A stretch of DNA of 64,000 nucleotides, from the NCBI GenBank assembly GCA_963844845.1, contig CAWJPW010000003.1:682001-746000 (forward strand), read 5' to 3'. This DNA comes from CAWJPW01 sp963844845. Lineage in GTDB: Bacteria > Acidobacteriota > Thermoanaerobaculia > Thermoanaerobaculales > Sulfomarinibacteraceae. The notes below the pieces were generated by a model. The model ran no database searches and was not told the origin of the DNA. It worked only from the letters and a program-made list of their open reading frames with translations. How positions within the stretch are numbered: the first letter of the stretch is position 1; the number at the start of each line of letters is the position of its first letter. Of the stretch, positions 8,806 through 16,642 are shown in pieces. A program made the translations under genes and the position numbers.

Positions 8806-8821
8806 AGTGACTGTTGTCACA
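8806..8821 (-). promoter_or_regulatory. CRP/FNR-family operator
   Basis: AGTGA-N6-TCACA (minus strand TGTGA-N6-TCACT) differs by one base from the CRP half-site consensus TGTGA-N6-TCACA. It lies in the 320-bp divergent gap between the cytochrome and the MsbA-like gene. The rest of that gap (8822-9032) is AT-richer than its surroundings and shows no gene. Confidence 0.5.
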
Positions 8822-9032
8822 GTGTTCTTCTTGTTGGCGAGCTGGTTATTTAAGCATACACTTTAAGACGCAGCGAGTGAGTGGAATCCGAGCGAGAACG
8901 AATTAAAATCTCAACAAGAGAATCCTTCCAGAGTCAGCACCTGGGCGTCTCGTCGGGCTTTGGGGCCGTCCTGCGGTGGAGCCACGTCCTGCTCGGGCTC
9001 ATCCGTGACGCGACGTCGTAAGCGATCCGGGC

Positions 9033-9038
9033 TAGACT
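9033..9038 (+). promoter_or_regulatory. -10 element of the MsbA-like gene (leaderless)
   Basis: TAGACT ends 6 nt before the ATG at 9045 and no Shine-Dalgarno lies between, matching the TANNNT spacing of leaderless genes. No clear -35. Confidence 0.45.
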
Positions 9039-9044
9039 CCCGGC

Positions 9045-10877
9045 ATGAAGAGCTTCTGGCGTGTTTTGAAGGTCGCCCGCCGTCACTCCGCCTGGCTCGG
9101 CGTAGCCCTGGTGAGCATGGTGCTGGTGGCAGGAGCCACGGTCTTTGCCTACAACCTCATCCGGCCGATCTACGATGAGCTCCTGCACCCTGGCGCCGCA
9201 GCCACCAGCGCGTCCGTGGTGGAGAAGGCCGGACCGGGCCTGGTGAAGACCCTCGATGCAGCTGCCAAAGAGGCGCAGGACGCTCTCGCCCACTGGACCC
9301 ATAACGACCGCCGGGCGATCCTCCTGCTGGTGATCCTCTCGCTGCTGGTGAAGAACACCTTCTCGTTCCTGGCCCGCTACTCCATCGCCAACCTCGGGCT
9401 CTCGACTATCCGGGAGCTGCGTGACATGCTGGCCGACGCCCTACTGGTGCAGAGCACCGGCTTTTTCCAGCGCACGCCTTCGGGAGTGCTCCTGTCGCGG
9501 GTGATCAGCGACGTCCAAGTGATCCACCAGGCACTGGCCGAGCGCTTCGGTGACCTCATTCAGGACCTCCTCACGCTCGTGGTTCTGCTCGTCTACGCCT
9601 TTTCGCTGAACTTCAAGCTCGCGCTCGTGACCATCCTCATCGCCCCGGTCCTGGTGACCCCCATCGTGCATTTCTCGCGGCGCCTGCGCCGGCGCTCCCG
9701 GCAGACCCAGGAGCGCATGGGCGACCTCTCCTCCGCCCTCTCGGAGATCGTGCACGGGATCCGTGTCATCCAGGCATTCGGCATGGAGGAGTTCGAGCGC
9801 CGCCAGTTCCGCCGTGCCACCCACCGGCATTTCTGGGCCTCCCTCAAGGCGCGCGCGATCCAGGCGGCCAACGCTCCGGTGATGGAGATGCTCGGGGCCA
9901 TCGGCTTCGCCCTCCTGATCGGCTACGCCTCTCATGCCATCAGCGACGGGAGCATGACGCTCGGTGACTTCTCGGCGTTCCTCATCGCGATGTACGGCAC
10001 CTACAGCCCGCTCAAGCGGCTCAACCAGTTCAACCTCGCATTGCAGCAGGCGGTGGTGGCCTCCGACCGGGTGTACGAGGTCATCGACGCCTCGGTGACC
10101 ATCGCCGACCGCCCGGGGGCCCGCGAGCTGGCCGGTGTCGCCGGCGGGATCGAGCTCGACGACGTGTGGTTTTCCTACGAGGAGGGCGCCTGGGTGTTGT
10201 CGGGGCTGAACCTCACCATCCCTGAGGGGAAGACCGTTGCCCTGGTTGGCCCGTCGGGTGGCGGCAAGACCACCGTGGCACAGCTCATCCCGCGCTTCTG
10301 GGACGTCACGAAGGGGTCGGTCCGCGTCGGGGGCGAGGACGTTCGCGACGTGACCCTGGCCAGCCTACGCGCCATGATCGGCCTCGTCACCCAGGAGACG
10401 ATTCTCTTCAACGACACTGTGCGCAGCAACATCGCCTTCGGTCGTGAGGATGCGTCCCAGGAAGCGATCGAGGTCGCCGCCCGCGCGGCCTTTGCCCATG
10501 ACTTCATCGAAGAGCTGCCCGAGGGGTACGACACCGTCATCGGTGAATCGGGGCTCAAGCTGTCAGGTGGGCAGCGCCAACGCCTCGCCATCGCCCGGGC
10601 GCTCTTCAAGGACCCACCCATCCTGATCCTGGATGAGGCCACCTCCGCGCTGGATCCCGAGGCCGAGCGGCTGGTGCAGCAGGCGCTGGAGAACCTCATG
10701 AGGGGACGTACGGTGCTGGTCATTGCGCACCGCCTCTCGACGGTGCGCAATGCCGACACCATCGTCGTGCTGCGGGGCGGGGCGATCGTGGAGCTGGGCA
10801 CTCACGAGGAGCTGCTCGTCGCCGGCGGGGCGTACGCCCGCCTGGTGGAGATGCAGGAGCTCACCTCCATCCCCTGA
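9045..10877 (+). CDS. MsbA-like ABC exporter (fused permease and ATPase)
   Basis: 610 residues, the standard half-transporter length. Residues 15-330 hold six transmembrane helices with long cytoplasmic loops. Residues 365-605 are the ATPase, with Walker A GPSGGGKTT, Q-loop VTQETILF, signature LSGGQRQR, Walker B ILILDEATSALD and the H-loop in IAHRLSTV. It should act as a homodimer in the inner membrane. Family members flip lipid A-core or other lipids; closest resemblance is MsbA, but drug or peptide exporters share this architecture, so the substrate is inferred. The gene is monocistronic. Confidence 0.88.
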   Translation: MKSFWRVLKVARRHSAWLGVALVSMVLVAGATVFAYNLIRPIYDELLHPGAAATSASVVEKAGPGLVKTLDAAAKEAQDALAHWTHNDRRAILLLVILSLLVKNTFSFLARYSIANLGLSTIRELRDMLADALLVQSTGFFQRTPSGVLLSRVISDVQVIHQALAERFGDLIQDLLTLVVLLVYAFSLNFKLALVTILIAPVLVTPIVHFSRRLRRRSRQTQERMGDLSSALSEIVHGIRVIQAFGMEEFERRQFRRATHRHFWASLKARAIQAANAPVMEMLGAIGFALLIGYASHAISDGSMTLGDFSAFLIAMYGTYSPLKRLNQFNLALQQAVVASDRVYEVIDASVTIADRPGARELAGVAGGIELDDVWFSYEEGAWVLSGLNLTIPEGKTVALVGPSGGGKTTVAQLIPRFWDVTKGSVRVGGEDVRDVTLASLRAMIGLVTQETILFNDTVRSNIAFGREDASQEAIEVAARAAFAHDFIEELPEGYDTVIGESGLKLSGGQRQRLAIARALFKDPPILILDEATSALDPEAERLVQQALENLMRGRTVLVIAHRLSTVRNADTIVVLRGGAIVELGTHEELLVAGGAYARLVEMQELTSIP

Positions 10878-10965
10878 GGTGCGGCGCCGGGTACCGATGC
10901 GTGGGGCAAACCGCCGTCAGCACACCGTGGGCGCGGCGTTTGTGTTGATGGTCTAACTTGAGCAC

Positions 10966-10994
10966 TTGACAACTTGACATTTTAGGCATATACT
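10966..10994 (+). promoter_or_regulatory. orphan consensus sigma70 promoter
   Basis: TTGACA (10966-10971, 6/6), a 17-bp spacer and TATACT (10989-10994, 5/6); the best sigma70 match in the window. ACTTGACA is tandemly duplicated at 10964-10979. No supported coding sequence lies downstream on this strand. Confidence 0.6.
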
Positions 10995-11001
10995 TTATCT
11001 T

Positions 11002-11032
11002 GCTGAGTTGATCGAGTTTCGAGCGACTCAGC
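11002..11032 (+). ncRNA. candidate structured RNA 5' end
   Basis: The predicted start (~11001) is followed at once by a stem: GCTGAGT / ACTCAGC (7 bp, 11002-11008 and 11026-11032) enclosing TCGA / TCGA with a GTT loop. It could be the 5' hairpin of a small RNA, or a regulatory leader whose gene has been lost. No intrinsic terminator was identified, so the 3' end is unknown. Confidence 0.3.
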
Positions 11033-11474
11033 TGCTCGTACGGAGGCTGCCGGTTCTCACCTAAAACGCCTACCACACGAATCCCACCACGATCTGCCTT
11101 CCAAACATATCCTTCCAACCATCCCACCAACCACCGGCGCCCTGCGAGGTATGTCCTCCCGAGACGCTGTTGAAGGGGCTACGATTGTCGGAGCTGTTGG
11201 CCGCCCTCAGCGGTGTGGCTGCTCTGGTTGGCGCGCGGGTTCGGAGCCGGCGGGAAAGGGGTAGGGAGGTCACGACAGACGTATGGCTCTCCTCCCGACC
11301 GGTAGAGAGCCGCGGGTTGAAGAACTTCGTTACGGCGGTACGGCAGCCCAGCGGCCGCCAGCATGCACGAATCGCCCCCGCAGCCGCGCTTCGCCGGCCG
11401 CCGGAGATCGAAAGCTCGCGCGGGGGGTTGCCTCTCCCCAGTCCCGTCGGCTCCGTCCCTCTCGGGTCGTCCTC

Positions 11475-11882
11475 CTACGGGGTCGTCGCCGGCTGTGGCA
11501 GCAGCCTCCGTACCACCGCGAGCAGGTCGTCCACCTCGAAGGGCTTCGCGAGGTAGCCGTCGGGCGGTGGCACCTGGCTGCGGTGCCCGATGAAGTCCTC
11601 GAACTCCCGGGGCACTCCGGTCACCATCACCACCGGAATCGTGGCGAGGACGGGGTCGCCGCGCAGCTCGCGGTAGACCCTCACACCGCTCGGCGCGGGC
11701 ATGGAGATGTCGAGGCAGACGAGGTCGGGGTGCTCCTCGCGGGCGAGGCGCAGGCCGACGTCGCCGTCGCCGGCGCACAGCACCTCGAAGCCGTTGTCGC
11801 GGAGAACAGCCTCGAGGTAGCTGACCACGTCGGGGTCGTCGTCGATGACGAGGATGCGATGGGTCGGGCGGTCGGCGTTCAT
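11475..11882 (-). CDS. single-domain response regulator (receiver 3 of the operon)
   Basis: 135 residues forming a bare CheY-like receiver. It has the acidic pair in VIDDD, the phosphoacceptor aspartate in CLDISMP, the threonine in VMVTG and the lysine in LAKPFEV. It has no output domain, so it signals by protein contact or as a phosphate relay/sink. The ATG at 11882 has AGGAGG 5 nt upstream and overlaps the preceding receiver's stop (ATGA), so translation is coupled. A longer in-frame extension to 12026 exists but lacks these start signals. Last gene of the operon. Confidence 0.85.
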   Translation of the reverse strand: MNADRPTHRILVIDDDPDVVSYLEAVLRDNGFEVLCAGDGDVGLRLAREEHPDLVCLDISMPAPSGVRVYRELRGDPVLATIPVVMVTGVPREFEDFIGHRSQVPPPDGYLAKPFEVDDLLAVVRRLLPQPATTP

Positions 11883-12466
11883 GATTGCCTCCTCTCGAGC
11901 TGAGCCAGCACGGCCTTGAGGGTGTCGGGGTCGGCCGAGCCCAGCAGGTCCAGGGCGCGGCGGCGGAGTGCGTCGTTGCCGTCGGTCTCGGTGGGCGGGA
12001 CAGGCTCCACGTCGAGCAGCTCGCACACGTGGCGCAGGTACTTCTCCGGGGTGACGGGCTTGTCCAGACAGTGGGACGGGCCCACCAGCGCGCTCTCGGC
12101 GAGGACCTCGTCGAGGTCGCGGCGAATCCCGGGCTCGTGCGCGTGGCCCGAGACGATGACCACCGGGATGCGCTGCAGCTCGCGGTCGCGCCGCAGCTCC
12201 GCCAGCAGCCGGACGCCCGACCGGCCGGGCATCACCAGGTCGAGCGAGATCAGGTCGGGAGGTTGCCGGCGGATCCGCGCCATGGCCTCGTCGCCGTCGG
12301 CGGCGGTGACAGCTGCGAAGCCGGCATCCTCCAGCACCGAAGCGAGGTAGAAGGCGACGTCAGGCTCGTCATCGACGACCAACACCGTGAGGTCGTGGAC
12401 GCTTCGGTGGGCGGTGGCCGCGTCGAGGCTCTGGTCCAGCCTGAGGTCCTGGGTGGGCTGCTTCAT
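11879..12466 (-). CDS. response regulator, receiver with ~50-residue C-terminal extension
   Basis: 195 residues. The receiver spans about 25-145 with VVDDE, phosphoacceptor in SLDLVMP, IVSGH and the conserved lysine in LDKPVT. The C-terminal tail (ALRRRALDLLGSADPDTLKAVLAQLE) looks helical and may be a docking or dimerisation segment; it is not a known DNA-binding domain. It overlaps the histidine kinase by 4 nt (ATGA) and the next receiver by 4 nt. Confidence 0.83.
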   Translation of the reverse strand: MKQPTQDLRLDQSLDAATAHRSVHDLTVLVVDDEPDVAFYLASVLEDAGFAAVTAADGDEAMARIRRQPPDLISLDLVMPGRSGVRLLAELRRDRELQRIPVVIVSGHAHEPGIRRDLDEVLAESALVGPSHCLDKPVTPEKYLRHVCELLDVEPVPPTETDGNDALRRRALDLLGSADPDTLKAVLAQLERRQS

Positions 12467-14265
12467 GCGTCGGTCTCCTTGCTGCGCGGTTCGGGCAGTC
12501 GCGAGCGCGGAAAGCGCAGCCGGAAGGTGGTCCCCTGCCCGGGCGTGCTCTCCAGGGTCACGGTGCCGCCGTGCTCCTGCACGATCTTGCGGGTCAGCAG
12601 CAGCCCAAGGCCGGTGCCGCCCTTACCCTTGGTGGTGAAGAAGCTGGTGAACGCCTTCTGCTTGACCTCGTAGTCCATGCCGCAGCCGGTGTCCGAGACC
12701 TCGAACACGATGGCCCCATCCTCCTCGCGCAGGCGGAGCACGACGCGGCATCCTGTCTGTTGGCTCACCAGGCAGGCGTCGATGGCATTGGACGCCAGGT
12801 TGGTGAGGCAGCTGTGGATGGCCTCGGCATCCATCCATGCGGGCGCGACCTCTTCGTCGATCTCGCCGACGAGCTGAATGCCGTGCTGCCCGGCGCTGTC
12901 ATGGAAGAGGGTGACGACGTCGTGGGCGATCTCCGCCGGGCGCACGAGCTCTGGCTCCGGATAGTCCCCGCGGGAGAAGGCGAGCAGGTTCTTGGCCAGG
13001 TCCGAGACCCGACCCATGTTGCGCTCGAGCATCTCCCAGCCCTGCCGGACCCGCGCCTGGTCGCCACGTTTGAGCCCCGAAGAGGTCACGTACATGCCGC
13101 CCTCGAGCCCGGTGAGGATGTTCTTGATACCGTGTGCCAATCCCGCCACCGTCTGGCCCACCGCCGCCAGCCGCTCGGCGTCGAGCTTCTCCTTCTCCAT
13201 TCGCTTGAGCTCGCCGAGGTCCTGGGCGAAGACCGCGGCGCCCACGAAGTGGTGATCCTCGGTGAGGCCCACGGCGCCGATACGCACCGGGACCTCGTCC
13301 CCTCCGGAGGTCGTGACCCGGGTGTCGTGCACCACGGCGTGCGGCTTCTCCCCCCGCAGCACCGGAGTGAGCTCGCCGGGGAGCATCCAACGGGGAGGAG
13401 GCTTGCCCACGAGGTCGCCGCGGCTGATGCCCCAGAGCGTCTCGGCCGCCGGGTTGACCATCTCGAGTCGATGCTGCTCGTCGGTGACGACGATGGCGTC
13501 CAGCGCGCTCTCCACGAGCGCCCGGCGCACCGCGTTGGCCCTCCCCAGCTGCTCGGTCAGCGCCTGGGCCTCGGTGACGTCCAGCGACATGTGGATGACG
13601 TTCCGGACCTCGCCGTCCTCACCGAGCAGCGGCGTCGTGAAGGCGAGGTAATGGGTGGCGGTGCCGTCGCGGGACACACCCATGTGCGGGGCGGAGTGGG
13701 ATTCGCCGTCGGCGAAGGTCTGCTCCACAAGGCACTTGGAGCAGCGCGCTGGAGTGCCTTTGAAGAGCTCGTGGCAGTGCTCTCCGGTGGGTTCTCCGAA
13801 GGTCCGGCGGAACTGCTCGTTTGCCCGCACCACCCGGAAGTCGCGGTTGATCACGGCGACGAAGCAGGGCACCTTCTCGAAAAGCGCCTGGTACTCCCGC
13901 TGCAGACGCCTGGTGGCGGTGAGGTCGGTGGTGATGACGGCGACGAAGGCCACCTCGCCGGCGTCGTCCCGCACCGGACCCACCTGCACCAGGTAGTTCA
14001 CCGGCCGTCCCTGCTGGTCTCGGCCCACCTGTTCCAGCACCCGTTGGCGCCCATCCTGGAAGGTGCTGGCGGCCGGGCACACGGCGCATGCGCCTTCGCG
14101 CCCCTTGAGCGCCTCGAAACAGTGTTGCCCACGCGCCGCCCCGAAGAGCTCGGTGAACGCGCCGTTGTGATCCACGACCTTGAGGTCGTCGTCCAGCACC
14201 ATCACGCCTGAGAGGAACTGGTCCACCAGCGCCGCGCGCCACTCGGGCCGCCAGGTCGTGGTCAT
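12463..14265 (-). CDS. PAS-domain histidine kinase with cysteine motifs
   Basis: 600 residues, no transmembrane segment, so a cytoplasmic sensor. Three PAS-like domains (about 15-118, 128-232, 245-355) precede a HisKA-like dimerisation helix with the phospho-histidine at H378 (GLAHGIKN) and an HATPase domain with N-box LASNAID, DTGCGMD and GTGLGL. The first two PAS domains carry the same triad: C49-x10-C60-x2-C63 and C164-x10-C175-x2-C178. This spacing suggests a metal, Fe-S or disulfide redox sensor, but the ligand cannot be proved here. It sits between its likely receivers with ATGA overlaps on both sides. Confidence 0.88.
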   Translation of the reverse strand: MTTTWRPEWRAALVDQFLSGVMVLDDDLKVVDHNGAFTELFGAARGQHCFEALKGREGACAVCPAASTFQDGRQRVLEQVGRDQQGRPVNYLVQVGPVRDDAGEVAFVAVITTDLTATRRLQREYQALFEKVPCFVAVINRDFRVVRANEQFRRTFGEPTGEHCHELFKGTPARCSKCLVEQTFADGESHSAPHMGVSRDGTATHYLAFTTPLLGEDGEVRNVIHMSLDVTEAQALTEQLGRANAVRRALVESALDAIVVTDEQHRLEMVNPAAETLWGISRGDLVGKPPPRWMLPGELTPVLRGEKPHAVVHDTRVTTSGGDEVPVRIGAVGLTEDHHFVGAAVFAQDLGELKRMEKEKLDAERLAAVGQTVAGLAHGIKNILTGLEGGMYVTSSGLKRGDQARVRQGWEMLERNMGRVSDLAKNLLAFSRGDYPEPELVRPAEIAHDVVTLFHDSAGQHGIQLVGEIDEEVAPAWMDAEAIHSCLTNLASNAIDACLVSQQTGCRVVLRLREEDGAIVFEVSDTGCGMDYEVKQKAFTSFFTTKGKGGTGLGLLLTRKIVQEHGGTVTLESTPGQGTTFRLRFPRSRLPEPRSKETDA

Positions 14266-14684
14266 GGCGCCACCCCCACGGGCTGATGGAGGATCGCCCG
14301 AATGGTGCGGAGCAGGCGGTCCACGTCCACCGGTTTCTCGAGGAGGCTCACCGGAGCCGGCAGCGCGGAGTTGCGCCAGATCCTCTCCATCAGCTCGTCG
14401 TTCATGGTCAGACCGCTCAAGATCACCACCGGTACCGCGGCAAGGCGGGGGTGCTGCACAATCTCAGTGTACAGCGCGAGACCGGTCTGTTCGGGCATGA
14501 GGATGTCGAGGCAGATGAGGTCGGGGACCTCCTCCTCGAGCATGGCGAGAGCGGCGGCCGGATCGTTCGTCGTCGTCACGCGGTAGCCGTTGTCCCCCAG
14601 CGCGACCCCCAGGTAGGTCGTGATGTCCGCCTCGTCGTCGATGATGGCGATGAGCGGGGGTTCGGAGAAAGATGGCCTTGTCAT
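14262..14684 (-). CDS. single-domain response regulator (receiver 1 of the operon)
   Basis: 140 residues. Receiver with IIDDE, phosphoacceptor in CLDILMP, ILSG and the lysine in LEKPVD; no effector domain. The ATG at 14684 overlaps the stop of the NrfD-cytochrome gene (ATGA) and has GGAG 4 nt upstream. A longer in-frame reading to 15002 would lie inside the cytochrome gene and is a shadow. It is placed between the redox complex genes and the histidine kinase, so the phosphorelay is made together with the complex. Confidence 0.83.
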   Translation of the reverse strand: MTRPSFSEPPLIAIIDDEADITTYLGVALGDNGYRVTTTNDPAAALAMLEEEVPDLICLDILMPEQTGLALYTEIVQHPRLAAVPVVILSGLTMNDELMERIWRNSALPAPVSLLEKPVDVDRLLRTIRAILHQPVGVAP

Positions 14685-16642
14685 GATGCTCCGGTCCCAC
14701 CCGCAGGCTCGGTAAGGCCCGCCAGCACGGTGGCGGCGGGCGCCTGGTCCGGAACCGGCTCCCGGTGGCAGCCGCCGCAACGGCTGAGGAACGGCTCGGC
14801 AACGGCCTTTTCGGCTTCGTGCCGGGTGTGGCAGCCGATGCACAGCGCGTGCATGGCCTGGCGGTAGCCGGGGGCGAGCCCCGGCGGCCGCGACGAGTGC
14901 GTGGTGAACACCGCGTCGAGGCTGACTCCGGGGCCGTGGCATCCGGGGTCGTCGCAGGCGCGGGTGGACTCGCGTGTCGGCGACACGCCGGTGAGATGGC
15001 AACGGGCGCAGCTGGCGTTACCGCCCAGGGCCTCGACGTGGCGCTGGTGGGCGAAAGTGTCGGTGACCGCGTACATGTCGCGGTGGCACTTGCGGCACGG
15101 GGTGCCCCGGTCACCCGCGAGCGTACGGTGGTGACAGTGGCCGCACGAGGCCGGACCGCCCAGCCGCGCCTGATGCGCCTGGTGGGGGAAGAGCACGGGC
15201 GCTCGTTGGCCTCGTCCCTCCATGAGGAGAGCCGCCTCGACGCCGTCGGGGGCAGCGGCGACCTCGGCGGTGCTGAGCACCTCGAGGCGGTGGCCCGGCA
15301 GCGGCGAGCGCTCCGCCTCGCGGATCTGCAGCGTGCGAGCTTCCCGCACCGGCTGGGGCCACGGGTTGGCGGCGCTCGAAGCGTCCGCCTCGAGGAGGAC
15401 CACGCCCAGGACCGCGCCGACGATTAGGCCGATCGCTCCGAGGTGAGCGCGGGAGAACCATGGTCCGCCGAAGAAGGTCCGGGAGACCGGGTCGTGCATC
15501 GCCGGCGTGAAGTGGTCCGGCGCCTCCGGAGGATGCTCCCACACCGGGAAGCGCTCGACGAAGAAGAGGAACACCAGGGCCATGGCGGCGACCACGCCCA
15601 CGCTCACCATCACCTCGGTGAGTGCCGGGACGTAGCCGCTGCCGGCGGCGGCGCGGTGGGCGATCCCGCCGACGTCGGCGCGGTAGAGGATGAAACCCAC
15701 CACGCCGAGCACGGCGCCGGCGGTGAGAGCGCCGTGCCGCCGGCGCGTGGCCGGGAGGAGAAAGAGAAGAACGGGGACCACGACGCTCAGCCCCAGCTCG
15801 AAGACGAAGAGGGCGGACGCCCACGTGCCCTCCAGGAGTTGCCCGAGCTGGTGCCGAAACGCCAGGTCCCCGAGGCGCAGCGCGAGGTACAGGAGGGCCG
15901 CGACCGCGGCCGCCCTGGTGAGCCCGGGCAGCAGCTTCCACTCGGGCTCGCGTCGGAACAACCAGGCACTCACCAGGCTCTCCGTGGTCACCATCATCAG
16001 GCCCAGGGCGACCGCCGAGACGAAGAACAGGAGGGGCAGGATGGGGGAGTACCAGAGCGGATTGAGGCGGTCCTTGGCCAGCAGGAAGAGGGTGCCGAGG
16101 GAGGACTGGTGGAGGGTGGAGAGGCTGATGCCGACGATCACCAGGACGAGGGTGACCCGGCGCATCAGGCGGAGAGGGCGCTCCAGCTTGAGCCCTTCGA
16201 AGACCACTGGGGCGAACTCCAGGGACAACACCGTGAGGTAGAGCATGACGCACCACCCCACCTCGAAAAGCGGCGAGTGGGGCTGCCAGAAGAACATCAT
16301 GCGCCAGATGTTCCACGGTCGTCCAAGGTCCATGAGCAGGCCCAGGACGACGGCGACGTAGCCCAGGAAGGCGGTGAGCACCGCCGGCCGCACGATCTCG
16401 TGGTAGCGCTCGAGGTGGAAGATGTAGACTGCGGCGGCGATGACGAAGCCTCCGGCGGCCAGGGCCACCCCGGCGAGGACGTCGAAGCCGATCCACAGAC
16501 CCCACGGGGTCTGATCGGTGAGGGCGGTGGTGGCGCCGAGGCCGCGCCAGAAGCGGGCGGCCGCCACCGTGGCGGCGAGGCCGACCAGCAGCCAGAGCAC
16601 CGCACGGGTCACCACCAGGCGGGTGTTGTTGCCGCTGCTCAC
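14681..16642 (-). CDS. NrfD/HybB-like membrane subunit fused to a multiheme cytochrome c
   Basis: 653 residues. Residues 1-420 form about ten transmembrane helices of the NrfD/PsrC/HybB/DsrP quinone-interacting family (e.g. TPWGLWIGFDV, MDLGRPWNIWRMMF). The C-terminal ~230 residues are a periplasmic cytochrome with five CXXCH motifs (CGHCH, CRKCH, CARCH, CIGCH, CGGCH) plus CDDPGCH, a CX4CH variant as in some class III cytochromes. In DsrMKJOP these roles belong to separate proteins, DsrP and DsrJ; here they are one chain. It should pass electrons between the quinone pool and periplasmic hemes. It overlaps the ferredoxin and receiver genes by 4 nt each. Confidence 0.88.
   Translation of the reverse strand: MSSGNNTRLVVTRAVLWLLVGLAATVAAARFWRGLGATTALTDQTPWGLWIGFDVLAGVALAAGGFVIAAAVYIFHLERYHEIVRPAVLTAFLGYVAVVLGLLMDLGRPWNIWRMMFFWQPHSPLFEVGWCVMLYLTVLSLEFAPVVFEGLKLERPLRLMRRVTLVLVIVGISLSTLHQSSLGTLFLLAKDRLNPLWYSPILPLLFFVSAVALGLMMVTTESLVSAWLFRREPEWKLLPGLTRAAAVAALLYLALRLGDLAFRHQLGQLLEGTWASALFVFELGLSVVVPVLLFLLPATRRRHGALTAGAVLGVVGFILYRADVGGIAHRAAAGSGYVPALTEVMVSVGVVAAMALVFLFFVERFPVWEHPPEAPDHFTPAMHDPVSRTFFGGPWFSRAHLGAIGLIVGAVLGVVLLEADASSAANPWPQPVREARTLQIREAERSPLPGHRLEVLSTAEVAAAPDGVEAALLMEGRGQRAPVLFPHQAHQARLGGPASCGHCHHRTLAGDRGTPCRKCHRDMYAVTDTFAHQRHVEALGGNASCARCHLTGVSPTRESTRACDDPGCHGPGVSLDAVFTTHSSRPPGLAPGYRQAMHALCIGCHTRHEAEKAVAEPFLSRCGGCHREPVPDQAPAATVLAGLTEPAGGTGAS

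Larger units (their letters stand above)
10878..11474. other. 597-bp region without a supported protein gene
   Basis: It lies between the MsbA-like gene and the end of the convergent redox/phosphorelay operon. Open frames here have no recognisable domain, Shine-Dalgarno or codon pattern. It holds a consensus sigma70 promoter (10966-10994) and a hairpin at the predicted transcript start (11002-11032), described separately. Confidence 0.6.

Noticed and set aside
10895..10935. Sequence GGGCAAACC, reminiscent of part of a c-di-GMP (GEMM) riboswitch
   Set aside because: The remaining conserved elements and the second stem are absent.
11170..11556. Plus-strand open frame of 128 codons downstream of the orphan promoter
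   Set aside because: TTG start without Shine-Dalgarno, no recognisable domain, and its second part is antisense to a clear receiver gene.
12571..14211. Plus-strand open frame of 546 codons opposite the histidine kinase
   Set aside because: The minus strand carries a complete, motif-rich kinase; the plus frame is a GC-rich antisense shadow with His/Gly/Arg-rich, domain-free product.
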